Positions 41,641-50,958 are shown, counted from the stretch's first letter. The stretch is 64,000 nucleotides of DNA from WYEG01 sp049414625 (GCA_049414625.1 JBMSAU010000138.1:6095-70094); one strand, 5' to 3'. Translations and numbers: made by a program. The notes: generated by a model not told the origin, from the sequence alone.

Positions 41641-42904
41641 AAACTAAATACCTCCTTAGCATATCAAGGGCGGTGTAGCTTGCAAGCTTCTGAATCCAGG
41701 TTCTTTCACCGCTAAACTTAAACCTAACGGATATGGCTTTAGACCCTGTGCCAAGGGCAATGAAAACTGTGCCTACTGGAAGGTCATCGGTTCCACCAGT
41801 TGGACCAGCAAGGCCTGTAATTGCCAAGCTATAATCAGCCTTGCTTTTTTCTAAGGTCCTTTTTGCCATCTCAAGAGCGGTTTCATGGCTATAAACGGTG
41901 TGCTTAGCGATCGTATCTTCGCTTACGCCAAGAACCTCGACCTTACTTCTTTCCGAATAGACTACAAAGCCCCTATCAAAGTAGTTTGAGCTCCCTGAAA
42001 TGCTTGTTATTAGACTTGCAAGTTGACCTCCAGTGCAGGACTCTGCTACAGCTACCCTTTTTCCTTTCTCCAAAAGAAGCTCCCCAACAAGAACAGGCAA
42101 AGTCTTATCCCCCTCGGAAAGGAATTCAAACTTAAATCTTTCTTTCAACTTCTCTTTCACTTTTTCTATGAGACTTTTTTGGTGTAAGCCCCCTCGGTTC
42201 TCTCGGGATGACAAAGTGGAGGCTCGGGATGACAAAGTGGATGCCTGCAAAATAAGCTTAACTTCCGGCCCCTCAGGATAGTAGCCAACTTCAAGCTCTT
42301 TTACTTTATCTCCTAAAGAATTTTGTAGGAATGAATTCAAATCCGTCTCGTTTAAGTCAAAAAACCTAAGGATGGCAAGTTCACTTCTATTCTCGGCTTT
42401 AACATTTAAGAGCTCAGGTAAAACTTTATTCTTTAGCAAGGCTTTAAACTGAGAAGGAACACCAGGGAGGAAAAAAACAGGCTTTTCTTTTACCAAAAGC
42501 TTAAAACCAGCCATGGTAAGGTCTTCAGAAAGAAGGATGCTTCCTTTAGGAAGAAGAGCTAGCTTTCTTGCCACCTCAAAGGATTTGACGTATTCTCTGT
42601 TTTTCTGCAAAGCTGAGAGCACCTCAGCCCTTTCTTCGAGTTCAAGGTCAAAGGCTTGGGATGCCGCAAGCACGGTTAAGTCATCGTCCGTTGGACCAAG
42701 CCCTCCTGAAACTATGATAAAATCATACTCATCAACAAGTCTTTTAAGCGCCTTGACGATTAGAGGAACATCATCCGGAACAACCACTACCTCACCAAGC
42801 TTAAATCCATAAGCTTGAAGAGCCTCCCCCGCAACCTTGGCGTTCTCATTGACGACCCTCCCATAAATAAGCTCATGACCGATGCAAAGCAGAGCTGAAA
42901 GCAT
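41582..42904 (-). CDS. cinA: CinA: molybdopterin-binding-like domain plus nicotinamide-nucleotide amidase
   Basis: 440 residues. N-terminal MoCF-like domain (CIGHELIYGRVVNENAK, FIIVSGGLGPTDDD) acts on ADP-ribose/NMN-type ligands; the C-terminal PncC domain has the nucleophile in VAVAESCTGGQLASLITSISG and SLAITGLAGPTGG. Between the domains lies an extra stretch of about 22 residues, ASTLSSR repeated twice followed by ENRGGLHQ, encoded by the dispersed palindromic repeat at 42190-42241 inserted in frame. The C-terminus runs about 20 residues past the usual end into thpR. It starts nine bases after pgpA. Confidence 0.92.
   Translation of the reverse strand: MLSALLCIGHELIYGRVVNENAKVAGEALQAYGFKLGEVVVVPDDVPLIVKALKRLVDEYDFIIVSGGLGPTDDDLTVLAASQAFDLELEERAEVLSALQKNREYVKSFEVARKLALLPKGSILLSEDLTMAGFKLLVKEKPVFFLPGVPSQFKALLKNKVLPELLNVKAENRSELAILRFFDLNETDLNSFLQNSLGDKVKELEVGYYPEGPEVKLILQASTLSSRASTLSSRENRGGLHQKSLIEKVKEKLKERFKFEFLSEGDKTLPVLVGELLLEKGKRVAVAESCTGGQLASLITSISGSSNYFDRGFVVYSERSKVEVLGVSEDTIAKHTVYSHETALEMAKRTLEKSKADYSLAITGLAGPTGGTDDLPVGTVFIALGTGSKAISVRFKFSGERTWIQKLASYTALDMLRRYLVYGEGLSRYRFALELKERTF
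42190..42241 (-). repeat. Palindromic repeat copy with a 21-base tandem duplication, inside cinA
   Basis: Plus-strand CTCGGGATGACAAAGTGGA occurs at 42202-42220 and again at 42223-42241, a period of 21 bases (seven codons). The minus strand reads TTTGTCATCCCGAGAGAACC followed by GAGGGGGC, the same head and tail as the intergenic copies. The open frame is kept. Confidence 0.8.
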
Positions 42905-42913
42905 GAAAACTTA

Positions 42914-43417
42914 CTAAAGATGGTTTTTAAATATGATGATAAGAAAAAGTATTAAGGCGGTCAAGAGACCAGCCGCAAGGTCATCCATCATGATCCCAAA
43001 ACCGCCCTTCATTCTCTCAAATCTTTTTAAAGGCGGGGGCTTGCTTATGTCGATTATTCTAAACAGGATAAAGGCGAGAGCAAAGTCAAGAAGGCTTTTT
43101 GCCACGAAAACCGAAAGATAAGAGCCTGCTATTTCGTCAATTACGACCTCATCAGGGTCCTCATCCTGAAGAGCTTTGCTTGCAACCTCTGCGGTGATGA
43201 TGCCTAAAAGCGTGAGAAGAAAAAAGACTATTAGCTTGAACCCAAAGGATAGGTCTTTAGTGAAGTAGGCAAGGATTATTCCTTCAAGGGAGCCAAGGGT
43301 CCCTGGCATGGATGGAATAAACCCTATACCAAGCCCTGAGGCTAGAACTAAGCTAACCCTTTCTGAAAGGGTCCCTTTTAAGCTCCCTTTCAAACTCCTC
43401 AAACCTCCCCTGTTCAA
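42914..43417 (-). CDS. pgpA: Phosphatidylglycerophosphatase A
   Basis: Dephosphorylates phosphatidylglycerophosphate in phospholipid synthesis, at the inner membrane. Up to 167 residues with 3-4 membrane segments. GLGIGFIPSMPGTLGSLEGI is the PgpA N-terminal signature, DPDEVVIDEIAGSYLSV holds the acidic active-site motif, and GGFGIMMDDLAAGL the second. The longest frame begins at TTG 43417, but TTG 43393, nine bases after GGGGAGG, is also plausible. Either way the start lies inside the lipoprotein gene. Confidence 0.9.
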   Translation of the reverse strand: MNRGGLRSLKGSLKGTLSERVSLVLASGLGIGFIPSMPGTLGSLEGIILAYFTKDLSFGFKLIVFFLLTLLGIITAEVASKALQDEDPDEVVIDEIAGSYLSVFVAKSLLDFALAFILFRIIDISKPPPLKRFERMKGGFGIMMDDLAAGLLTALILFLIIIFKNHL

Positions 43418-43958
43418 TCAAGGATTTCAAATAAAAAAGGTAGACCTTAACCTTAAGTCTCTCTTCCTCCTTCATGGAACTAAGCTTTAAAGTAAGCTCA
43501 GCCTCTTTTTCTTTGTATTTTTGCAGGGCTGAGCTTCTTAAGGCTGAAAGTGTCTTATCAAGCTTCTCGTTAAGGACTTTAGCTTCCTTGGCTAAGGTTT
43601 TTAGCTTTTTTTCAGCCTGAAGATAGAGCCTTTCTGAGTAGAGTTTCTTAGCTTCTTGCCACTCCTTTTCAAACTTTGCAAACTCATGGGGCAAATACTT
43701 TTCTGCCCCTTTTGCCTTAAGGGCTGAGATTGCCTCTTCCACTTCTTGGTATAGGGAAGAAGGTTTAGGATGAAGCTTAACCCATCTTCCAACAAGGGGC
43801 ACATCAACAAGCATCACCTTTACCCTTTCAAAGGCGGCATCCTTAAAATCAGAAAGACCTCCCTTTATGTTCTCACCGCAACCTGAAAGGAAAAGTAAAA
43901 CAAGAAGAAGGCTCAAACACTTAAACCTATCAATTCTTACACCCATTCTCAGGTCCAT
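43353..43958 (-). CDS. Lipoprotein with coiled-coil domain, unknown function
   Basis: Up to 201 residues. The type II signal LSLLLVLLFLSGC gives a lipidated Cys. The mature part is Lys/Glu/Ala-rich helix (EVEEAISALKAKGAEKYLPH, EWQEAKKLYSERLYLQAEKK) resembling DUF4398-like helical hairpins. It starts at ATG 43958 or 43946; both lie within the end of the reverse gyrase gene, and neither can be excluded. The 3' end overlaps pgpA. A periplasmic envelope-spacer role is possible but unproven. Confidence 0.75.
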   Translation of the reverse strand: MDLRMGVRIDRFKCLSLLLVLLFLSGCGENIKGGLSDFKDAAFERVKVMLVDVPLVGRWVKLHPKPSSLYQEVEEAISALKAKGAEKYLPHEFAKFEKEWQEAKKLYSERLYLQAEKKLKTLAKEAKVLNEKLDKTLSALRSSALQKYKEKEAELTLKLSSMKEEERLKVKVYLFYLKSLIEQGRFEEFERELKRDPFRKG

Positions 43959-46900
43959 TGCTTTGCTTACCCTCGCTCAAGGGCAAAACCTTAGCTTCTT
44001 TAAGAAGGGGGATAAGGCTTTGACAGATTTCATCCCATTTAGCTTGTCCTTCCTCTACTTTATCCATAAACTCTTCAAGAGAGCGAGTAAACTCTTCAGA
44101 CACATAGAAAGGATACCGGGAAACCAAGTATTCATAAACCTTTTTTCCAAGAGGAGTAGGTATGAGCCCGCCTGTTTTTAGCTCATATATGTAGCGCCTA
44201 GCAAGAAGGGTAGAGACGATCTCCGCATAGGTTGATGGTCTCCCAAGCCCTCGTCTTTTCATCTCTTGAATGAGTGTTCCCTGGTTGTAAAGATAGGTTT
44301 TTGGAATGGCTTTAAGTTCGGCTGCAAGCTCCTTGAGCAAGATTGACCCTTCAACATCACCCAAAAGAGGCTTAAGAGCCTGGATTTTACCCCAAATGCG
44401 GTCAAAGCCAGAATCCAAAACCTCCCACACCACCTCTTCTTGCCATTCATAGGAGGGCACTTTAAAGGTGAGCTTTGCCTTTTGGACTCTTGCCTTTTTC
44501 ATCTGGCTGGCCATAAATCTTCTAAAAATGAGGTCGTAGAGCCTAAAGCTATCCCGAGCATTCTTAAAGCTTAAGAGTCCATGAGCCACTCTAAGCTTTA
44601 TCTCGGCAACATCCCAAGGGTTTGTTGGTCTAATGCCTTCGTGGGCACCAGGGGAAGTCCACTCTCTTGGATAGAAGTAGTCTTCACCAAAATTTTGCGA
44701 AATAAAGGGTTTGGCTACCTGGAATCGCCCTACCTCAGAAATCCTTGTAGAATCCGTGCGGTGATAGGTTATCAATCCTAGCTCGAAGAGCTCCTGAAGA
44801 AGGGACATGGTATGGGAAGTAGAGAACCGTAACAACTGAAAGGCATCCTCAAGAATAGTATCTGTAGTGTATGGAGGAGGGGGTGAAACTTCGTCCTCAA
44901 AAAACTCCTCGACCTTTAAGGTTAAACCATCTTTTAGCTCCTCAAAAACCCTTTTAGCCAGAGCTTCCTCTTCAAAGTCGTGATAAAACTTCGTCTCTCC
45001 GATGGTAAAGGTAAGGCGGTATTTGTTCTGTTTAGCCTCTTCTGCCCTTTTTATCACCCAGCCAAGGACAGGAGTCTGAACCCTTCCTGCAGATAGGGTA
45101 TGCTTATTGAAAGCCTTCCAAAGCTCCTGAGAAAGAGTAAAGCCTACCCATCTATCCGCAACTCTTCTTGCAAGTTGAGCCTTAACCCGGTTGAGGTTAA
45201 ACTCTTGAGGGGCGGATAAGGCAGCACGCAAAGCTTTAGGAGTTACTTCGTGAAACTCTAAACGCTTGATCAAGCTCTGGAAGGGACGAAGGCTAACGAA
45301 GAGGTCATAGGCTATCTTTTCTCCTTCAGCATCAGGGTCAGAGGCCACAAAGATGCCATCCACGCAATAAGAAAGCCTTCTTAAGTCTTCGATTATTTCC
45401 CACTTATCAAAGATGTCCTGTTTCTCCTCTATCTCATCATCTACAAGCTGGTCTCCTGTTTCTTTGTCCAATTTTATGCTGTCAAATATGGGGTAGAAGT
45501 GACCGTTTTCCGGCAATACTCCGAAGATCCCCGTCCTTTTGACAAGATTGTAAACATGCCCAAGGGAGGCACACACAGATAAAAGCGTATTCTCAAGAGG
45601 AATTTCATAGACTACGACGGTGTTTAGACGCCGGACGCTTGGCTTCCCAAAAAAGTTGGCGATAGTCTTTGCCTTGTGAGGAGACTCTACGATTAGAAGA
45701 TAATTCTTAAAATCAAGTTCCTTTGTATCAAGGCTTGTCCGTTCCTCTTCAACCCTTTTCAGAAGGGAGACTGCTTCCTCCTTGGTTATCTGTTTAAGGC
45801 GTGGCTCCTCCCCAAGATAAAAACGGAGCCTCTTTTCAAGACTTCGCAGAGCCTTTGGACTGTCAACGAGAATTATAGATAATCCAGGAAGTAAGCCCTT
45901 AGCTGTAAGTCGTGAGACCCTTCCTGAACCCTGAAGGTAAACTTGAGCATTTCCCACAACCAAAGAGGGACGCCCCTCTTCATCAACGGTGAGATATACA
46001 TCTTCCCTTTGGTTCAAAGCAGAAATAAAAGCGGGATTGCTCAATCTTTCTTCAAGAAAGCCCTTAATCTGTAAAAGCCTCTGATACAAGCCTTCATACT
46101 GAGGGAGCTGCTCGGGCTTCATCGTAAGGTAGCGTTTGAGATAGGAGATGTAGGAGAGCGCTTTTATTCGCTCCTCCTCCGTCTCAAAGAGGGGCATGAG
46201 GTTAAGGAGTAGGTTGTAAAGATGGGAGGGCAACTCTTCAAGGACAAGACGGTCCCTTTCTTTGCTTAAGGGGAGAAGATGCTTTGGAACGCCAACGAAA
46301 ATAGCATACTTTAAGGCAAAGGGAAGGTCTATCCCACGAAGAAGAGGGTTAGAAAGATGAGAAAGCCCAACCGCTACCTCAACCTTGCCTTCCCGAAGAG
46401 CCGAGAGCAGTTCTTCTTCTTTCAAGGAAAGATAGGATGCGCAGTTTATACCCTTCTCTTTTAGAAAAGCTTCAGCAAACTCAACACCCTCCCTCCCGAA
46501 AGATTCTTCAACAAAAACAAGCCCGCCCTGACCAAGACTTAAGCAAAGTTGAGCTGCCTCATTAAGTAGATAGGATAAAGCCTCTTTTTTATCGGAAGGG
46601 ACCTCACACAAAATATAGGTATCTTCCACCTTTCTTAAGGTCGAGACAAACCTTGTTATCTCAAAACCAAGGAGGTTTCTAAAAAGCAAGACCCGATTAG
46701 TCTTGGGTCTTAACGTTGCGGAAGAAACAATGAGTTGTTTATGCTTCTTCTCATGCCTTTTTCGGATCTTCTGTAAGCTTTCAAAGTCCTCCTCTTCTTT
46801 GTCTCGTTTCAAGGCAAGGGCTATTTCCTCATCAGTAAAACCAAGAAGTTTAAAAAGTTGATCAACATTCTTTCCGCTCTTAAGCAGAGAATCTACATCA

Positions 46901-47508
46901 TCGATGAAGAGCAAAGAAAAATCAAGGTTTTGAAGGAGCTCAAAATTCCTATGCAAAAAGTTAAGCGTGCAGATAAATACATCAAACTTCCCTTCAACAA
47001 GTAACTCCTTTTCCTTGTTGTGTCCTTGGTAAGAAAGGATCCGCTTTGCCTTGATTCTGGTTGATGGTGTTCTATCAAGCATGGTCCGAAGTCTTTGTTC
47101 TACTTGTGTGACAAGCATTTTTGTGGGAACGATGATCATGGATTTTCCGTGAGTGAGTAGGCAGGCAAGAAGCCCGAAGGTGGTTTTTCCTGTGCCCGTT
47201 GGGGCAAGAATAGCAAAGGATTCCCCCAAAAATAGCCTCTTTGCCCAGTTCACCTGAAGAGAAGAAGGCTTACTTTGAATTATCTCCTGAAAGAGCTCCC
47301 GAAAAATCCTTACTTTTTCCTCAACATGAAGAAGGGTCTTAAGCTTTTCTAAAGAATTATTCTTTTTAAGATGAAGGAGAAGGCTTTCAATGTCCCGATA
47401 AGTTACATCCTCGGGAAGACATTTTTCACAGGGTAGACCCTTTGAGAGCCGTTCATCGGAAATTAAACCCCCGCAGTTTGGACATCCATGAGCTATGTAA
47501 AAAAGCAT
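43930..47508 (-). CDS. rgy: Reverse gyrase
   Basis: ATP-dependent topoisomerase introducing positive supercoils, found only in thermophiles. 1192 residues in one chain. N-terminal zinc finger C9/C12...C27/C30; helicase domain with Walker A APTGTGKTT (102-109) and DDVD in FIDDVDSLL; topoisomerase IA domain with VESPHKAKTI (about 606), metal triad DPDAEGE (about 722) and catalytic Tyr in GLITYHRTDST (about 913). The second zinc finger usually found between the first topo motif and DPDxEGE is missing. No ribosome-binding site precedes ATG 47508. It lies mid-operon between a DedA-like gene and a lipoprotein gene. Confidence 0.97.
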   Translation of the reverse strand: MLFYIAHGCPNCGGLISDERLSKGLPCEKCLPEDVTYRDIESLLLHLKKNNSLEKLKTLLHVEEKVRIFRELFQEIIQSKPSSLQVNWAKRLFLGESFAILAPTGTGKTTFGLLACLLTHGKSMIIVPTKMLVTQVEQRLRTMLDRTPSTRIKAKRILSYQGHNKEKELLVEGKFDVFICTLNFLHRNFELLQNLDFSLLFIDDVDSLLKSGKNVDQLFKLLGFTDEEIALALKRDKEEEDFESLQKIRKRHEKKHKQLIVSSATLRPKTNRVLLFRNLLGFEITRFVSTLRKVEDTYILCEVPSDKKEALSYLLNEAAQLCLSLGQGGLVFVEESFGREGVEFAEAFLKEKGINCASYLSLKEEELLSALREGKVEVAVGLSHLSNPLLRGIDLPFALKYAIFVGVPKHLLPLSKERDRLVLEELPSHLYNLLLNLMPLFETEEERIKALSYISYLKRYLTMKPEQLPQYEGLYQRLLQIKGFLEERLSNPAFISALNQREDVYLTVDEEGRPSLVVGNAQVYLQGSGRVSRLTAKGLLPGLSIILVDSPKALRSLEKRLRFYLGEEPRLKQITKEEAVSLLKRVEEERTSLDTKELDFKNYLLIVESPHKAKTIANFFGKPSVRRLNTVVVYEIPLENTLLSVCASLGHVYNLVKRTGIFGVLPENGHFYPIFDSIKLDKETGDQLVDDEIEEKQDIFDKWEIIEDLRRLSYCVDGIFVASDPDAEGEKIAYDLFVSLRPFQSLIKRLEFHEVTPKALRAALSAPQEFNLNRVKAQLARRVADRWVGFTLSQELWKAFNKHTLSAGRVQTPVLGWVIKRAEEAKQNKYRLTFTIGETKFYHDFEEEALAKRVFEELKDGLTLKVEEFFEDEVSPPPPYTTDTILEDAFQLLRFSTSHTMSLLQELFELGLITYHRTDSTRISEVGRFQVAKPFISQNFGEDYFYPREWTSPGAHEGIRPTNPWDVAEIKLRVAHGLLSFKNARDSFRLYDLIFRRFMASQMKKARVQKAKLTFKVPSYEWQEEVVWEVLDSGFDRIWGKIQALKPLLGDVEGSILLKELAAELKAIPKTYLYNQGTLIQEMKRRGLGRPSTYAEIVSTLLARRYIYELKTGGLIPTPLGKKVYEYLVSRYPFYVSEEFTRSLEEFMDKVEEGQAKWDEICQSLIPLLKEAKVLPLSEGKQSNGPENGCKN

Positions 47509-47515
47509 GTCTTAT

Positions 47516-47543
47516 AACATAAATGAAAAATGAATCTTGCCAA
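47516..47543 (-). promoter_or_regulatory. Candidate internal promoter of reverse gyrase
   Basis: On the minus strand: TTGGCA (47538-47543), 16 bases, TATGTT (47516-47521), then seven bases to the ATG. The hexamers are moderate matches. If used, the mRNA would be leaderless, which fits the missing ribosome-binding site. Confidence 0.35.
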
Positions 47544-47546
47544 GGG

Positions 47547-48143
47547 TCAAGGTAGAAAGAGGTCTCTCTCTAAACGCTTCTTAAGAAAGAAAAAGATAAG
47601 AAAGACTAAAAGAGTAAAACTAAAGGCAATAATTATCTTTTTAGGGTTACCTTCATAGACTAAATCTCCCTGAAGGGCCATAATAAAAGCGGTTGGAGCC
47701 CGACCTAAAACATTTGCGGTAATAAAACTTGGGTAGGAGACCTTTAAAAGTCCGAGCACATAGTTCAGCACATCCTTTGGGAAACCAGGTATAAGGTAGG
47801 CTAAAAAAAGACCAAACAGTCCTCCCCTCTCGACCAATCTTTTGACCCTAAGAAGCATAGTGCTATCTTTTAGGCGGTTCTCATATCGTTTCCTAAAAAA
47901 CCGGCCAATCGTATAGGCAAGGCTTGAGCCGATAACAGTCCCTGTAAGATGAAGAAAAAAACCAAGCTTTGCCCCAAAGATAAACCCAGCAATAAACCCT
48001 GCCTCACCAGGCAAAGGAGCAACAACTATCTGAAGGGCTTGAAGGAAAATGTATACAAGAGCGCCTAAATAAAGATTTTCTTCTGCTATCTGCCTTAAAA
48101 CTTCCCTATCGTTCCAAAGGTTAACCAAAGTCTCGACCATCAA
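47547..48143 (-). CDS. TVP38/TMEM64-like membrane protein (DedA superfamily)
   Basis: 198 residues with 4-5 hydrophobic segments. LQIVVAPLPGEAGFIAGFIFGAKLG carries the PxPGE motif and GLFLAYLIPGFPKDVLNYVLGL the second re-entrant motif (IPGFPKD) of the VTT domain. Relatives move lipids or polyprenyl phosphates across the inner membrane. It overlaps radA by four bases and precedes reverse gyrase by 38. Confidence 0.85.
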   Translation of the reverse strand: MMVETLVNLWNDREVLRQIAEENLYLGALVYIFLQALQIVVAPLPGEAGFIAGFIFGAKLGFFLHLTGTVIGSSLAYTIGRFFRKRYENRLKDSTMLLRVKRLVERGGLFGLFLAYLIPGFPKDVLNYVLGLLKVSYPSFITANVLGRAPTAFIMALQGDLVYEGNPKKIIIAFSFTLLVFLIFFFLKKRLERDLFLP

Positions 48144-49471
48144 ACACCTCTGAAAAGAATCTCCATAAGGTCATAGAGATGTCTAATCTTTACCAATTTT
48201 AGGGAGCTTTTAACCTCAAGCCCGCGGTAGTCGGCAAGGAAGGCTTGAGTAAAGCTTTTTCTTTCTGCTTCTTTAAGCCTCTGGGTAAGGTTTAACACCG
48301 GCTTTACCTCCCCTTTAAGCCCGATTTCTCCAAGGTAGACTGTTCCCTCGGGCAAGGGTTTATCAAGATATGAGGAAAGGATGGCTACCGCCACTGCAAG
48401 GTCAGACGCCGGATCCCGAAGGGTTAGCCCACCTGCAACCTTTACGAATACATCATGCTCCCTTAAGGGAAGACCGAGTGTCTTCTCAAGGATTGCGCAA
48501 AGAAGCGTAAGCCGAACATGGTCTATCCCTACCGCTTGCCTTCTTGGGACGGCTAAAAAGGTCTTTATGGAGAGGGCTTGCACCTCAACAAGAAGAGGTC
48601 TTGTTCCTTCAAGGGCGCAAAAGACGGCTCCCCCTCCCCTTGGCAAGAAGAGGTCTTCATACTCCTGATGGGGCTTTAGTCCCTCACCAGTCATAAGAAA
48701 AACTCCTACCTCGTTCACCGAACCGAAGCGGTTTTTCACCGCTCGAAGAAGCCGATATTCGCTTTCCTTTTCCCCCTCAAGATACAACACTACATCTACC
48801 AAATGCTCAAGGACCTTTGGTCCCGCTATCAGCCCCTCTTTTGTAATATGCCCTATAGCCCATACGGTTAGGCCCTTTTCCTTGGCAAGACGCATAAGGA
48901 AGTTTGCGCACTCCCGCACCTGAGAAACGCTCCCCGGAGAGCTTGAAAGCTCTTCAAGATAAACCGTTTGAATGGAGTCCACAAAAAGGTATTGAGGGTT
49001 TATCTCTTCAATAATCTCAGGAAGAAGACTCAAGTTTGTTTCTTGACAGAAGTAAAAGTTAAGGTTTACGCCAAGGCGTTCTGCACGAAGCCTCACCTGC
49101 TCTGGAGACTCTTCAGCAGAAAGATAGATAACCCGAAAGCCTTTATCGGTAAGCACACCAGCAATCTGGGTGAGAAGGGTAGATTTTCCGATGCCAGGGT
49201 CTCCGCCAAGGAGGATGAAGGATGAGGGCATAATACCCCCTCCAAGCACATGGTCAAGCTCGGAAATCCCGGTTAAAACCCTTTCCCTTTTTTGCCCTAA
49301 GACCTCGGCTAAAGAAAAAACCTTTGGTTTTTCTGAAGAGGACTTGCAAACCCTTTTAGAGCTTGCGAAGGGCTCCTTCTCTTCTACGAAGCTATCAAAG
49401 CTTCCGCAGGAAGGGCACCTCCCAAGCCACTTCAAAGACTTATATCCACATTCCTGACAGTAGAAGCTCAT
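48140..49471 (-). CDS. radA: DNA repair protein RadA (Sms)
   Basis: Branch-migration ATPase of recombination, 443 residues. Zinc finger CQECGYKSLKWLGRCPSC (C5, C8, C19, C22); RecA-like core with Walker A GGDPGIGKST; the RadA-specific VKNRFGS motif; and a C-terminal Lon-protease-like domain (DVFVKVAGGLTLRDPASDLAVA). It overlaps the glycosyltransferase gene upstream and the DedA-like gene downstream by four bases each. Confidence 0.96.
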   Translation of the reverse strand: MSFYCQECGYKSLKWLGRCPSCGSFDSFVEEKEPFASSKRVCKSSSEKPKVFSLAEVLGQKRERVLTGISELDHVLGGGIMPSSFILLGGDPGIGKSTLLTQIAGVLTDKGFRVIYLSAEESPEQVRLRAERLGVNLNFYFCQETNLSLLPEIIEEINPQYLFVDSIQTVYLEELSSSPGSVSQVRECANFLMRLAKEKGLTVWAIGHITKEGLIAGPKVLEHLVDVVLYLEGEKESEYRLLRAVKNRFGSVNEVGVFLMTGEGLKPHQEYEDLFLPRGGGAVFCALEGTRPLLVEVQALSIKTFLAVPRRQAVGIDHVRLTLLCAILEKTLGLPLREHDVFVKVAGGLTLRDPASDLAVAVAILSSYLDKPLPEGTVYLGEIGLKGEVKPVLNLTQRLKEAERKSFTQAFLADYRGLEVKSSLKLVKIRHLYDLMEILFRGV

Positions 49472-50958
49472 CTTTCAACACCTACATAAACCCCTCTCCA
49501 GATGCTGTATACCCCTCTTTTACCATAAAACTCATATTGGACCGTTTCAAGATGGATTGGGCTCTCAAGATAAGTCGGTTTATCTGTCCATTTTTTTACC
49601 AAAAGAACCTCTTTCCCTCTTAGCGTCTCCGCATCCCTCCAAATATGATACTGATTTTTGGCCTTACTCCCTTTCTTAACTACATAAACCTTAGGCTTAT
49701 CCTTGAGATAAAAAGCAAGCCAGCTTGCCGACTCCCTTCCTGAGGTCAAAAGAGGTATATCCTTCCGATAATACTTCTCTACAGCCTCGGCAAGCTCCCT
49801 CCCACCATAAAACTTAAAAAGAGACCTTGCTACCTCCGGACCAAACAGGTCAGGCTTTTTGGGTAAGACAAGAATAGCCAAAGACAAAAAGAAGCAAATG
49901 ATAAGGTTTAGAATGACAAGTCTAAGATAAAGTTGTCTCGATATGGCTAAGGCTAGGGTAAAGAAATAGGCGGAAAGGAAAAAAGGGGCAACCCAGTTTA
50001 CATTCATCTGAAGGATAAGGCTCAAAGGAATTAACCCCAAAAGGGGCAAAAAGGAAAGGATGAATAAAAGGTTTATTAGCTTAAACTGAAAAAGCTTATC
50101 ATCAGGAATGGGAAGGTTCTCTCTCCTAAAAAATCTTCCTAAGACCTTAGCGTAGCGAAAGGAAAGGTAAAAGAATAGGGGGAGAAGAAGCGGTCCGTAG
50201 AGGAAAAATACTCCGGAAAGGAATTTTCCTACTTCTTTAAGAGGAGGAAAAAGCCTTGAGAAGGATTCCCCGGTGTGCTTTATCATGACTAATCCATGGT
50301 TTAAGTTCCATAAGATGTTGGGTAGGATCAAAATAAAAGAAACTCCAATCAAGATTAGAGTTTGTTTCGTTTTAAGCAAATCTCGCTCAAAGAGAAGAAG
50401 ATAGAATAGAAAAAGAGCCAAAAAGGCGAGCATGGTTTGCTTGGTTAGAAGACCAAGACCGATTGAAAGCCCAAGGTAGAAGGCTGAAAGGGTATTTCTC
50501 TTTTCTAAAAAGTAGGCACCAAAAAATAGGCTTGCTATCCAGAAGAAAAAGAGGGGTGGGTCGATGGTCATGATAAAGCTATAAATAGTAAGAATGGGGG
50601 TAAAGCAGAGGGTAAAAAGGATGAGCCTTACTCTTAGCCTATCAAAGTATCTGTAAAAGAAATACATTGCAAAAAGAAGGCTAAAGACGCGAAAAAGGAC
50701 TGCTCCCACTCTAACTCCAAACTCGGTGTCTCCGAATAGGCTTGTTGTCAGTCTTATAATCCAAGCAACCATGGGAGGCTTGCTATAGTAGCCAAAATCA
50801 AGAGCCCTACTCCAGTCCCAATAGTAAGCTTCATCATAAGAGAGAGGAAGGTTTAACTCCCCAAGATAAAGGATAAGAAATGTGCTGTAGAGCCAGAGGA
50901 AAAAGCCTTCCCTGCTTACCAGAAAATCAAGAAACCCCTTTTTAGAGCCTTCTCCCAT
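49468..50958 (-). CDS. ArnT-like (GT39/PMT) membrane glycosyltransferase
   Basis: 496 residues with about 11-12 membrane segments and a soluble C-terminal tail. LPLSYDEAYYWDWSRALDFG has the catalytic Asp-Glu in the first periplasmic loop and YYSKPPMVAWI the second conserved loop of GT39 enzymes such as ArnT. They transfer a sugar from a polyprenyl phosphate to lipid A or protein; the acceptor is unknown. It overlaps the PAP2 gene by 17 bases, and a PAP2 enzyme could recycle the lipid carrier. Confidence 0.87.
   Translation of the reverse strand: MGEGSKKGFLDFLVSREGFFLWLYSTFLILYLGELNLPLSYDEAYYWDWSRALDFGYYSKPPMVAWIIRLTTSLFGDTEFGVRVGAVLFRVFSLLFAMYFFYRYFDRLRVRLILFTLCFTPILTIYSFIMTIDPPLFFFWIASLFFGAYFLEKRNTLSAFYLGLSIGLGLLTKQTMLAFLALFLFYLLLFERDLLKTKQTLILIGVSFILILPNILWNLNHGLVMIKHTGESFSRLFPPLKEVGKFLSGVFFLYGPLLLPLFFYLSFRYAKVLGRFFRRENLPIPDDKLFQFKLINLLFILSFLPLLGLIPLSLILQMNVNWVAPFFLSAYFFTLALAISRQLYLRLVILNLIICFFLSLAILVLPKKPDLFGPEVARSLFKFYGGRELAEAVEKYYRKDIPLLTSGRESASWLAFYLKDKPKVYVVKKGSKAKNQYHIWRDAETLRGKEVLLVKKWTDKPTYLESPIHLETVQYEFYGKRGVYSIWRGVYVGVER

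Noticed and set aside
42202..42241. Tandem 19-base repeats in cinA as a CRISPR fragment
   Set aside because: Spacing is only two bases, there are just two units, they are translated in frame, and they match a dispersed repeat family.
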